Origin: Alphaproteobacteria bacterium
GTDB taxonomy: Bacteria > Pseudomonadota > Alphaproteobacteria > Rhizobiales > GCA-2746425
DNA: 64,000 nucleotides
NCBI GenBank assembly: GCA_024743215.1
Contig: JANSWZ010000002.1
Coordinates: 372,001 to 436,000, forward strand
Reading direction: 5' to 3'
Below are positions 34,569 through 42,349 of the stretch, piece by piece (position 1 is the first letter of the stretch; every line of letters begins with the position of its first letter). The translations under genes and the position numbers were made by a program. The notes below the pieces were generated by a model, which saw nothing but the letters and a program-made list of their open reading frames with translations, had not been told where the DNA came from and made no database searches.

Positions 34569-35336
34569 TTAATTTGCAGGTGTTTCGCTGCTCTCTTCTT
34601 CTGCCGGCGCGGTTTCTTCAGCTTCAGGGGCTGCTTCTTCCATCGTCTCTGTGCTGTCTGCCGCAGGCGCGTCCATGTTCGTTTCTGGCATCGCAGCTTC
34701 CGGGTCAGCGGCTTCCTCTGCAGCAGGCGCTTCTGTACCTGACGCATCTTCAGGTGCGGCTTCCTCTGCTGGCATTTCGGCAGCAGCAGGCTCCACAACC
34801 GGCAAGGCAGCCGGAGCGTTGGACAGCGAACGCAGATACGCGATCATATCCGCCCGCTCATCAGGCTTTTTCAAGCCAACAAAGCCCATGGATGTGCCCT
34901 TGAGATATTTCTTCGGGGCTGCCAGAAAGGCGTTGAGATTCTCATAGGCCCAAACATTTTCAGCACCATAGGCCTGCAGCGCAGACGAGTATTTGAACCC
35001 ATCCCTTGCAGCAGGCGTGGCATTGACGATGTTCCACAGATTCGGACCAACCTTGTTGGCGCCGCCTTCGTCGAAGGAGTGGCAGGCTGCGCATTTCTTG
35101 GCGACAGATTCACCTGAATCCGCTGTTGCACTAGCCAAAAGAACGGCAATAGGTTCTTCAGTTGGTGCAGCGGCCGTCTGTGTGGCAGAGCCGTCTTCGG
35201 GAACATCAACCACGTAACCAGGGGTTTCCATCTCTCCGCTGTGAAAAATGGTTTCTGCTACGATTCCCAGTCCCATCACCAGGAGCAGGGTACCCAGAAT
35301 AGCACCTGCGATCTTGTTAAACTCAAAGGAGTCCAT
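34569..35336 (-). CDS. cycM: Membrane-anchored cytochrome c family protein (CycM/c552-like)
   Basis: 255 residues. An uncleaved N-terminal helix (IAGAILGTLLLVMGLGIVAE) anchors a periplasmic haem domain with CAACH, and the axial methionine is in KGTSMGFVG. CycM-type cytochromes pass electrons from the bc1 complex to aa3 oxidase. After the haem domain comes a long tail of about 90 residues rich in Ala, Glu and Pro, much longer than in Bradyrhizobium CycM. The ATG at 35336 follows AGAGAGAAGCG; an earlier start at 35393 would add a basic stretch before the anchor. Confidence 0.92.
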   Translation of the reverse strand: MDSFEFNKIAGAILGTLLLVMGLGIVAETIFHSGEMETPGYVVDVPEDGSATQTAAAPTEEPIAVLLASATADSGESVAKKCAACHSFDEGGANKVGPNLWNIVNATPAARDGFKYSSALQAYGAENVWAYENLNAFLAAPKKYLKGTSMGFVGLKKPDERADMIAYLRSLSNAPAALPVVEPAAAEMPAEEAAPEDASGTEAPAAEEAADPEAAMPETNMDAPAADSTETMEEAAPEAEETAPAEEESSETPAN

Positions 35337-35450
35337 TCGCTTCTCTCTCTTGCAAGCCGGTGTTGCATTGTTTCGCCAGTGGCGATACGCCATCTTAGAT
35401 ATGATCGCAAACTAAAAACTTTCACCTCGTCATGCAACACGTATAAGCAT

Positions 35451-35499
35451 AGTTCTTTGTGACGAAGTGTCCTGAAATCAGGATATTTTACAAAGAACT
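35451..35499. promoter_or_regulatory. Nested inverted repeats between cycM and kdsB
   Basis: Outer arms AGTTCTTTGT (35451-35460) and ACAAAGAACT (35490-35499) are perfect 10-base complements. Inside lies a second perfect dyad, TCCTGA-AA-TCAGGA (35470-35483). The site is in the divergent promoter region 30 bases before the kdsB start. It could be an operator for two dimers or an RNA hairpin in the kdsB leader. Confidence 0.5.
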
Positions 35500-35529
35500 G
35501 CAAAAAACAGGGCAACAGAGATCAATTTC

Positions 35530-36264
35530 ATGGCTTCCCCAACGCCATTGGTGCTTATTCCATCCAGACTGGCTGCAACCAGACTCCCCGACAAACCGCT
35601 GGCAGTAATTGCCGGTGAGCCGATGATTGTTCATGTCTGGCGCAGAGCCATGGATGCAAATATCGGCGACGTGGTGGTGGCAACCGATTCTGAACGCGTG
35701 GCAGATGCCATTTCACATGTGGGTGGCAGAGCCGTCTTGACCCGGGCTGACCATCCTTCCGGGTCGGACCGGATATTTGAAGCGCTGCAAATCTGTGACC
35801 CGGAGCAGACCCATCAGATTATTGTCAATCTTCAGGGAGATCTGCCAACTCTGGACCCAGCTTCCATCAAAGCCTGTTTGATGCCGCTTGAAGACAATCA
35901 GGTGGACATTGCAACATTGGGCGCAGTTATTTCCGATGAGACTGAAAAGACCAATCCGAATATCGTAAAAATTATTGGCAGCCCGATAGCCGAAAAACGC
36001 TTGCGGGGCCTGTATTTTACAAGAGCAACGGCTCCTTATGGTGACGGGCCACTTTACCACCATATTGGCATCTATGCCTATCGGCGCTCGGCGCTGGAAC
36101 GCTTTGTATCCTTGCCGCCATCCGCTCTGGAAAGGCGTGAAAAGCTGGAACAATTGCGCGCAATTGAAGATGGTATGCGCATTGATGCCATGATTGTTGA
36201 CACAGTGCCGCTGGGGGTGGATACGCCTCATGATCTGGAGCTTGCCCGGCAGGCTTTATCTTAA
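35530..36264 (+). CDS. kdsB: 3-deoxy-manno-octulosonate cytidylyltransferase
   Basis: Activates Kdo with CTP for lipopolysaccharide core synthesis. 244 residues, the usual length. Motifs: [18 protein letters not shown] (nucleotide loop), [14 protein letters not shown]-type strand, [12 protein letters not shown] with metal-binding Asp, and [10 protein letters not shown]. The Kdo requirement means a Gram-negative outer membrane. It is divergent from cycM and leads pheA. Confidence 0.96.
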   Translation: MASPTPLVLIPSRLAATRLPDKPLAVIAGEPMIVHVWRRAMDANIGDVVVATDSERVADAISHVGGRAVLTRADHPSGSDRIFEALQICDPEQTHQIIVNLQGDLPTLDPASIKACLMPLEDNQVDIATLGAVISDETEKTNPNIVKIIGSPIAEKRLRGLYFTRATAPYGDGPLYHHIGIYAYRRSALERFVSLPPSALERREKLEQLRAIEDGMRIDAMIVDTVPLGVDTPHDLELARQALS

Positions 36265-36278
36265 GGTGTGGACCCGTG

Positions 36279-36542
36279 ATGGGTGATGAAATAGCAGAAC
36301 AAATGGCAAAAAGGTGCAAGGAGATGCGCGCAGAGCGGGCTTTCTGCCCGGTCAAGTGCTTTGACGCTGCAGGTCGCAGCCATTTTTCTGTTCATCAAGG
36401 ATCGGGGCTGATTGCCCGCAACCCGCGTCGCAAAGACTTGAAAGTCTTCAGACTTCCTGCTTCTTTGCTCCTGATCTGCACACAAACCGATCCCGACTAT
36501 TTAGCTCCCATACAGGGTCCGCACCCTAAGGATGTAACATGA
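36279..36542 (+). CDS. Possible small protein between kdsB and pheA (87 residues)
   Basis: The frame begins MGDEIAEQMAKRCKEMRAERAF with AAGG 13 bases upstream, and its TGA overlaps the pheA ATG (ATGA), as coupled genes do. It fills the whole kdsB-pheA gap. Codon use is not clearly distinct from its neighbours. No family is recognised: a charged helix is followed by a Cys pair (CPVKCF) and a basic part. It may be a lineage-specific gene or untranslated spacer. Confidence 0.4.
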   Translation: MGDEIAEQMAKRCKEMRAERAFCPVKCFDAAGRSHFSVHQGSGLIARNPRRKDLKVFRLPASLLLICTQTDPDYLAPIQGPHPKDVT

Positions 36543-37468
36543 CCGCAGAGACCGCAGCGCTTCTGGCCAATACAATCAATCCCACCAAGGTGGTGTTTCA
36601 GGGAGAGCCCGGCGCCAATTCGCATATTGCCTGCAGCGAGGTGTTCCCGCATGCCGAAGCTGTAGCGATGGCAACATTTGAGGATTGTTTTGCAGCGCTT
36701 GAATCAGGCGACGCTGAACTTGGCATGATTCCCATCGAAAACTCGGTCGCCGGGCGGGTCGCAGATATTCATCATCTTCTGCCAATGTCCTCGCTCAGCA
36801 TCATTGGTGAGTATTTTCTGCCGATCCATCATCAATTGATGGGGTTGGCAGGAGCCGACACCAGTTCAATCACATCCGTGCAAAGCCATGTCATGGCCCT
36901 TGGTCAATGCCGCAAGATTATCCGCAAGCTCGACCTGTCACCGGTGATCGGGGCAGATACTGCAGGCTCCGCCCGACAGATTGCAGAACGGGGCGACCCG
37001 TCTGTTGCAGCCATTGCGTCAAATATGGCGGCAGAAATTTATGGGCTTGATGTTCTGGCCTCAGATATCGAAGACGAAGATCACAATACGACACGCTTCA
37101 TCATTCTGGCAAACCAGGCACTGCAGGCAAAGGCTGATAATGGGCCGGTGATGACCAGTTTTGTCTTTCGCGTGCGTAACGTGGCGGCAGCGCTTTACAA
37201 AGCGATGGGCGGCTTTGCAACCAATGGCGTGAATATGACCAAGCTGGAATCCTACCAGTTGGAAGGCACGTTCTTTGCCTCGCAGTTCTATGCGGAAATT
37301 GAGGGCCATCTGGATGATGCGCCAGTCCGGCTGGCTTTGGAAGAACTTGGCTTTTTCTGCGCGGAGTTAAAAATTCTGGGCGTTTACCCAGCCAGCCCCT
37401 TCCGCGCCAATATCAAAGAGCCGGAAGTGAATCGTGCGTTGCGCCCTGCTCAGCCGGAAACATCGTAA
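36539..37468 (+). CDS. pheA: Prephenate dehydratase
   Basis: Makes phenylpyruvate from prephenate for phenylalanine synthesis. 309 residues: the catalytic domain shows FQGEPGANSH, PIENSVAGRVADIHHLL and the TRF motif (HNTTRFIIL); a C-terminal ACT domain (from about 205) starts TSFVFRVRNVAAALYKAMGGFA and includes the LESYQLEG feedback site. AAGGATG precedes the ATG. Its last 19 bases overlap the 3' end of the convergent nudC gene. Confidence 0.96.
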   Translation: MTAETAALLANTINPTKVVFQGEPGANSHIACSEVFPHAEAVAMATFEDCFAALESGDAELGMIPIENSVAGRVADIHHLLPMSSLSIIGEYFLPIHHQLMGLAGADTSSITSVQSHVMALGQCRKIIRKLDLSPVIGADTAGSARQIAERGDPSVAAIASNMAAEIYGLDVLASDIEDEDHNTTRFIILANQALQAKADNGPVMTSFVFRVRNVAAALYKAMGGFATNGVNMTKLESYQLEGTFFASQFYAEIEGHLDDAPVRLALEELGFFCAELKILGVYPASPFRANIKEPEVNRALRPAQPETS

Positions 37469-38400
37469 AAGGTCTGGATCAATTGGTGTGCAATCGCCAT
37501 TGGCGGCGGCGTTTTCAATTCCTGCTCGCGTGTCAGCATTTGTCCAACCTCGTCACGACTGAACCAGCGGCAGTCTTCCAGTTCGGTTACGTCCATCGTT
37601 ATGTCGGTTGATGCAGCTTGGGCAAAGCAGCCGATCATCAAGGTATGGGGGAATGGCCATGGTTGGGTGGAATGGTAGCGCACCGCTGAGACCTGTATGC
37701 CCGCCTCCTCCAGGACCTCCCGCCGCACAGCGCCCTCCAGTGTCTCGCCCGGCTCAATGAAGCCGGCCAGACAGGAATACATGCCAGGCTGGAAATGCGG
37801 CTGACGCCCCATCAAGCAGCGATCGCCATCAATCACCAGCATAATGGAAACCGGATCGAGCCTCGGGAAATGCTCGCGTTCGCAGCTTGGACATTTGCGA
37901 CGGTACCCAGCCTGGATCATCTCACTCCTTTGCCCGCAATTGGTGCAGAATTGATTGTTTGCGTGCCAGCTCAGAAGCGACCAGCCATGACCAAGCGTCG
38001 CAACTTCTTCGGCCAACACGGCACCTGAGACAACCATGGAGCGTATATCCAAACTGGTGTAACCGGATGGCAATTCTTCAACAGGTACAATTGTGGCAGC
38101 CAGAACGGGTCCATTGTTCCGAACCCCAAGATAGATGCCACTTTCCGCATCATAACCAAGGTCAGACGCCTCTTGCAGGGTAAACAATGCATGTGCCCGA
38201 TTGCCCTCATATTTGAGAACTGGCTCGCCCTTATTGTAAAGATGCAGGCGCGCATTCGGGTTGTCCCAAGCCATTGCCAGATCATGCGCGCTCAGATGTT
38301 CGCTATTGCGCACCAGCCTGTTGGCGGAAAAAGCATTCCTCTCAGAGGCGTCATCAACGCCTGCATCCAGAAATGGGGTTTCCTTGAAAAATGAACTCAC
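37450..38400 (-). CDS. nudC: NAD(+) diphosphatase (NADH pyrophosphatase)
   Basis: Cleaves NADH (or NAD caps on RNA) to NMNH and AMP. 316 residues: an N-terminal domain, a zinc ribbon (CTNCGQRSE, then CPSCEREHFPR), a complete Nudix box (GFIEPGETLEGAVRREVLEEAGI in its known order) and the NADH-specific STQPWPFPHTLM. The start is GTG at 38400 with AAGGA upstream. The 3' end overlaps pheA tail to tail by 19 bases. The HIT gene lies just upstream on the same strand. Confidence 0.95.
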   Translation of the reverse strand: MSSFFKETPFLDAGVDDASERNAFSANRLVRNSEHLSAHDLAMAWDNPNARLHLYNKGEPVLKYEGNRAHALFTLQEASDLGYDAESGIYLGVRNNGPVLAATIVPVEELPSGYTSLDIRSMVVSGAVLAEEVATLGHGWSLLSWHANNQFCTNCGQRSEMIQAGYRRKCPSCEREHFPRLDPVSIMLVIDGDRCLMGRQPHFQPGMYSCLAGFIEPGETLEGAVRREVLEEAGIQVSAVRYHSTQPWPFPHTLMIGCFAQAASTDITMDVTELEDCRWFSRDEVGQMLTREQELKTPPPMAIAHQLIQTFYDVSG

Positions 38401-38410
38401 GCATCCGTCC

Positions 38411-38830
38411 TTAAAATTTTGATCTGAAATTGTTCACGACGGCTTTTGCGGCCATGTCTTCATAGGGCAGTGCCGTTCCGCTGCCCCAGACCGGACCTGG
38501 CCAGGCTGCGTCACCTGCATATCGGCCAATAACGTGAACATGCAACTGGCGCACCATGTTGCCCAGCGCGCCGATGTTGAGCTTGTCGCATTCTGTCAAT
38601 GCGCGCAGCTCTCGCGAGGCTTGATCAACTTCCTGCCAGAATGCGGATTTTTGCGCCTCATCCAGATCCACAATTTCGGTGGCCTCTTCCAGGCGCGGAA
38701 CCAGTATGAGCCATGGGAACCGGTTGTCATTCATCAACAACACATCGCAGAGCGACAATGACGCCACGAAATGCGTGTCAGCTTCCAGACGGGGATCAAG
38801 TTGGAATTCGGCGGGTGAGTGCAGTTTCAT
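38411..38830 (-). CDS. HIT-family (histidine triad) protein
   Basis: 139 residues, a small nucleotide hydrolase or transferase. The active site is QLHVHVIGR, where the first His of the usual HxHxH is Gln and the last two are kept; this variant is common in one proteobacterial HIT group. The flanking [10 protein letters not shown] and PGPVWGSG also fit. It is 10 bases upstream of nudC on the same strand and is probably co-transcribed. Confidence 0.92.
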   Translation of the reverse strand: MKLHSPAEFQLDPRLEADTHFVASLSLCDVLLMNDNRFPWLILVPRLEEATEIVDLDEAQKSAFWQEVDQASRELRALTECDKLNIGALGNMVRQLHVHVIGRYAGDAAWPGPVWGSGTALPYEDMAAKAVVNNFRSKF

Positions 38831-38929
38831 GCCCCACGCCTAATCCGGTTTTCCGCCCATTGCAAGATCAACCTCTTGCCCCTATTGTCCGCCTCGATTT
38901 TCCAGACCCTTTTACATCTTGGAGCCAAA

Positions 38930-39778
38930 ATGACTGACCTTGTAGCCTTGGAAGCCATTATCGAAGCCGCTTTTGAAGATAGCGGCTCAATTGACATCCA
39001 CACCACCGGCGAAATTCGCGATGCTGTGGAGACTTCTCTGAACATGCTGGATCGGGGTGAAGCCCGTGTCGCCGAACGACAGGCTGATGGAGAATGGACC
39101 GTCAATCAATGGCTGAAAAAGGCGGTTCTGTTGTCCTTTAAACTGAACAGCATGAAAATCATTGAAGGTGGTCCGGGCGACTCCGTCTGGTGGGATAAAG
39201 TGCCCTCAAAGTTTGACGGCTGGGGTGCTCTGGATTTTGAAAGAGCCGGTTTCCGCGCCGTGCCCAATTGTACTGTGCGCAAATCAGCCTATATCGCCCC
39301 TGGCGTGGTATTGATGCCGTCTTTTGTAAATCTTGGTGCCTATGTGGATGAAGGCTCCATGGTCGATGGTTGGGCAACCGTCGGCTCCTGCGCCCAGATT
39401 GGTAAAAATGTGCATCTGTCCGGTGGTGTCGGCATTGGCGGCGTCCTGGAACCGCTTCAGGCCGGCCCAACCATCATTGAAGATAATTGCTTCATTGGTG
39501 CGCGGTCCGAAGTGGTGGAAGGCTGTATTGTTCGCGAAGGCTCGGTACTGGGCATGGGTGTCTATATCGGCAAATCAACCAAGATCGTAGACCGTGCCAC
39601 CGGCGAAATTCATATGGGCGAAGTGCCACCTTACTCGGTGGTTGTAGCCGGCGCGCTGCCAGGTAAAGCCATTCCCGGACAAAACTGGGGACCGAGTCTG
39701 TATTGTGCGGTCATTGTGAAAAAAGTAGATGCCCAGACGCGGTCGAAAACTTCGATTAACGATCTGCTGCGCGACTGA
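38930..39778 (+). CDS. dapD: 2,3,4,5-tetrahydropyridine-2,6-dicarboxylate N-succinyltransferase
   Basis: Succinylates tetrahydrodipicolinate in the lysine/diaminopimelate pathway. 282 residues: a helical N-terminal domain, then a left-handed beta-helix of hexapeptide repeats ([31 protein letters not shown] in its known order) and [16 protein letters not shown]-like CoA loop. The ATG at 38930 has GGAG six bases upstream. It shares its start region with the divergent HIT gene and ends at a strong terminator. Confidence 0.96.
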   Translation: MTDLVALEAIIEAAFEDSGSIDIHTTGEIRDAVETSLNMLDRGEARVAERQADGEWTVNQWLKKAVLLSFKLNSMKIIEGGPGDSVWWDKVPSKFDGWGALDFERAGFRAVPNCTVRKSAYIAPGVVLMPSFVNLGAYVDEGSMVDGWATVGSCAQIGKNVHLSGGVGIGGVLEPLQAGPTIIEDNCFIGARSEVVEGCIVREGSVLGMGVYIGKSTKIVDRATGEIHMGEVPPYSVVVAGALPGKAIPGQNWGPSLYCAVIVKKVDAQTRSKTSINDLLRD

Positions 39779-39794
39779 TTTTAACTTCAAAAAA

Positions 39795-39823
39795 TGGCCC
39801 GACGCGCAGTGCACGTCGGGCCA
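39795..39823. terminator. Strong hairpin terminator between dapD and asd
   Basis: A perfect 10-bp stem TGGCCCGACG / CGTCGGGCCA with a 9-base loop. On the minus strand it is followed by TTTTTTG, so it terminates asd, and from the other side it can serve dapD. Confidence 0.88.
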
Positions 39824-39847
39824 CATGATCATAAAACTCTTAGAAAA

Positions 39848-40879
39848 TCAGGCCGCGGACTGGGCTGTCAGCAGTCGGCGATTGACCAGCAATTCAGCAA
39901 TCTGAACTGTATTGAGCGCTGCACCCTTGCGCAGATTATCGGACACAACCCATAGATTGAGACCATTTTCGATGGTGCTGTCTTCGCGGATGCGTGAAAT
40001 GAACGTGGCGTCTTCACCAGCTGATTCATACGGTGTGACGTAACCACCATCTTCGCGCTTGTCGACCACCAGACAACCCGGTGCCTCACGCAATATCTCG
40101 CGTGCTTCATCGGCAGTAATCTCGTTTTCAAACTCGATATTGACGGCTTCTGCATGTCCCACAAAAACTGGGACGCGCACTGCGGTTGCCGTCAGTTTGA
40201 TGGATTTGTCGAGCATCTTCTTGGTCTCGGCAACCATCTTCCATTCTTCCTTGGTGGACCCATCGTCCAGAAACACATCAATGTGCGGAATCACATTGAA
40301 AGCAATTCGCTTTGTGAATTTGTTGGTCTCAAGCGGATCGGAAACGAATACGGCACGGGTCTGCGTAAACAATTCGTCTGCGCCCTCTTTGCCGGCACCC
40401 GACACAGATTGATAGGTTGAGACAACAACGCGCTTGATCTTCGCTTTGTCATGCAGCGGCTTCAGCGCCACAACCAGTTGAGCCGTCGAGCAGTTGGGAT
40501 TTGCAATGATGTTCTTTTTCGAAAAGCCGCTGATGGCATCAGGATTTACCTCTGGAACAATCAGGGGCACGTCCGGGTCATAACGCCAGGCTGACGAATT
40601 ATCGATGACAACACAGCCCTTGGCAGCAATTTTTGGTGCCATGGATTTCGATATGTCACCACCGGCAGACATGATTGCAATGTCGGTGCCGGCGAAATCA
40701 TAATTGTCGAGGGCCTGCACGCGCAGGGTCTTGTCGCCATAGGAGACTTCCGTTCCCTGACTGCGACGTGAGGCAAGCGCCACCACTTCGTCTGCAGGAA
40801 ACCCGCGCTCATCGAGAATTGACAAGACCTCACGGCCGACATTGCCGGTGGCCCCGACAACCGCTATTTTGTAACCCAT
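39848..40879 (-). CDS. asd: Aspartate-semialdehyde dehydrogenase
   Basis: Reduces aspartyl phosphate to the semialdehyde, the branch point for lysine, threonine and methionine. 343 residues: NADP loop VVGATGNVGREVL, active-site Cys in NPNCSTAQ, QSVSGAGKEG, and the base His in VGHAEAVNIEFE. The ATG at 40879 follows AAAGGATATGAA; upstream codons in frame to 40948 do not look native. It is convergent with dapD, which works two steps later in the same pathway. Confidence 0.96.
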   Translation of the reverse strand: MGYKIAVVGATGNVGREVLSILDERGFPADEVVALASRRSQGTEVSYGDKTLRVQALDNYDFAGTDIAIMSAGGDISKSMAPKIAAKGCVVIDNSSAWRYDPDVPLIVPEVNPDAISGFSKKNIIANPNCSTAQLVVALKPLHDKAKIKRVVVSTYQSVSGAGKEGADELFTQTRAVFVSDPLETNKFTKRIAFNVIPHIDVFLDDGSTKEEWKMVAETKKMLDKSIKLTATAVRVPVFVGHAEAVNIEFENEITADEAREILREAPGCLVVDKREDGGYVTPYESAGEDATFISRIREDSTIENGLNLWVVSDNLRKGAALNTVQIAELLVNRRLLTAQSAA

Positions 40880-41261
40880 TTCATATCCTTTCATCGCTCT
40901 CCCGCCTGCTCGGCCCAGACACGCATGACCGGGACTTTTCTCCCCCACAATACCGGCGGAAGAGAATGCGGCTTATGAGGGAAATCAGGTGGTTTTGACT
41001 GATGTGGTGGTCGTGAAGGTCGTCAGTGTGCTAACCCTCGCGCCATTGCGGCACGTGGTTGATTTAAGTTTCTGCACTGGCTTCAAACCGTTTGACATTT
41101 GACCTTATCGAAAGCTTGCTTTCTGCATTTGCGCGTTCTATGCGGGCAAACTGCAAAAGAGTCAATGGACGAGCATTTGCCATATTGCAATCATACTTCG
41201 CTGTCATCAAAGTGAGTTCTTGAGTCCTTTAAGAGATTCGCGGTAAATCCGCATCTCATCA
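40880..41261. other. 382-base divergent intergenic region
   Basis: Between asd (minus) and the secreted protein gene (plus). A TTGACA at 41091 has no good -10 partner. I see no RNA gene, repeat or frame worth calling. Confidence 0.5.
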
Positions 41262-42185
41262 GTGAAAGTTCGCCGTTCCATGATCGCCTATTCTGTCAGA
41301 TTTGCTGCCGCGCTGATTGTTGCATTCGGGGCCAGTCAGGTCTGTTTTGCAAACGATCCTGTAGCTGCAGATGAAGTGATCCGACAAGCACGCATCCTGG
41401 ACTTGCCAAATGGCGAAAGCCGGATGCATATGGAAACGAATTCAGCAGGCATCATTGCACTTGGTCCGGATTTATCACTGGCTCTGACCCGAAAGGGTGA
41501 CCGCGTTATTGCCTCTGTCCGGAACCGAAATTTGGTTCACGCTGACCAGTTGTTTGACCTAGATGTGAAAACCTTGCCCCATCGTACTGTTGAGGCGCGA
41601 CTGCTGGATGCGAATTTTGATGGTGTTCGAGATTTGCTGATAGAAACACAGATTGGCTATGGCGGCGTCAATGTGTTTTTCGATCTTTATCTGGGAACCG
41701 AAACGGGCTTTGAGCCACTGGCTGCCGGCCGGGACTTGTCCAATCCGGAAGTCGATCTGGAACAAAAGCAAATCTCAACCATGCAGCGAAGTGGTCCAAC
41801 CTGGTACCGAAGCGTCTATCTGATTTCAGATGACAGGCCTTATCACTTCATGACGACCACAGCTGCCGGTGACGGCATCGAATATGTGCGTTTTCTGACG
41901 AATGATGGAAAGCTTGATCAGGAAATGGTGACTGACGCGCTGGCGGAAGACCCGCGAGACTGGAAACCGCTTCGTATAGAATTGCCCGAAGGGGCGCCCT
42001 TCCCTCTGCGCGGCGAACCCGATGACGCCAGTGCAACCTCCGGCGCTTTGCCCGATGGCAGTACGATCTTTGTGCGCCGATTGAGTGAAGACCACAGATT
42101 TGTACTGGTCGAGCACTCAAAGGGCGAGATCAAGGGTTGGCTTAAAACCGAGTGGCTGCCCAAACCTGATAGCGCGCGCTTCTGA
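41262..42185 (+). CDS. Secreted protein of unknown function with C-terminal SH3-like region
   Basis: 307 residues with a signal peptide ending VCFA near residue 29. The middle (LLDANFDGVRDLLIETQIGYGGVNVFFDLYLG) has the look of an FG-GAP/XAC2610-like beta-propeller strand pair with an Asp-rich DxNxDGxxD calcium-binding-type loop. The end (IFVRRLSEDHRFVLVEHSKGEIKGWLKTEWL) resembles a bacterial SH3 domain. It is probably periplasmic. Start: GTG at 41262 or ATG at 41280; neither has a clear ribosome site. Function not known. Confidence 0.78.
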   Translation: MKVRRSMIAYSVRFAAALIVAFGASQVCFANDPVAADEVIRQARILDLPNGESRMHMETNSAGIIALGPDLSLALTRKGDRVIASVRNRNLVHADQLFDLDVKTLPHRTVEARLLDANFDGVRDLLIETQIGYGGVNVFFDLYLGTETGFEPLAAGRDLSNPEVDLEQKQISTMQRSGPTWYRSVYLISDDRPYHFMTTTAAGDGIEYVRFLTNDGKLDQEMVTDALAEDPRDWKPLRIELPEGAPFPLRGEPDDASATSGALPDGSTIFVRRLSEDHRFVLVEHSKGEIKGWLKTEWLPKPDSARF

Positions 42186-42349
42186 TTTATGCTTGTGAAC
42201 TCGGCACACGGTTGCCATTGAAACGACCGCAATTTGAGGTCGACCTGTTACTTATTGGTGACAGACATGTTTCACAAGGTTCGATATTCTAACTGGCTTT
42301 GCTGCAACTCACGGTAGCAGGATCGTTGAGCCAAATCCGGAATTTTAAA

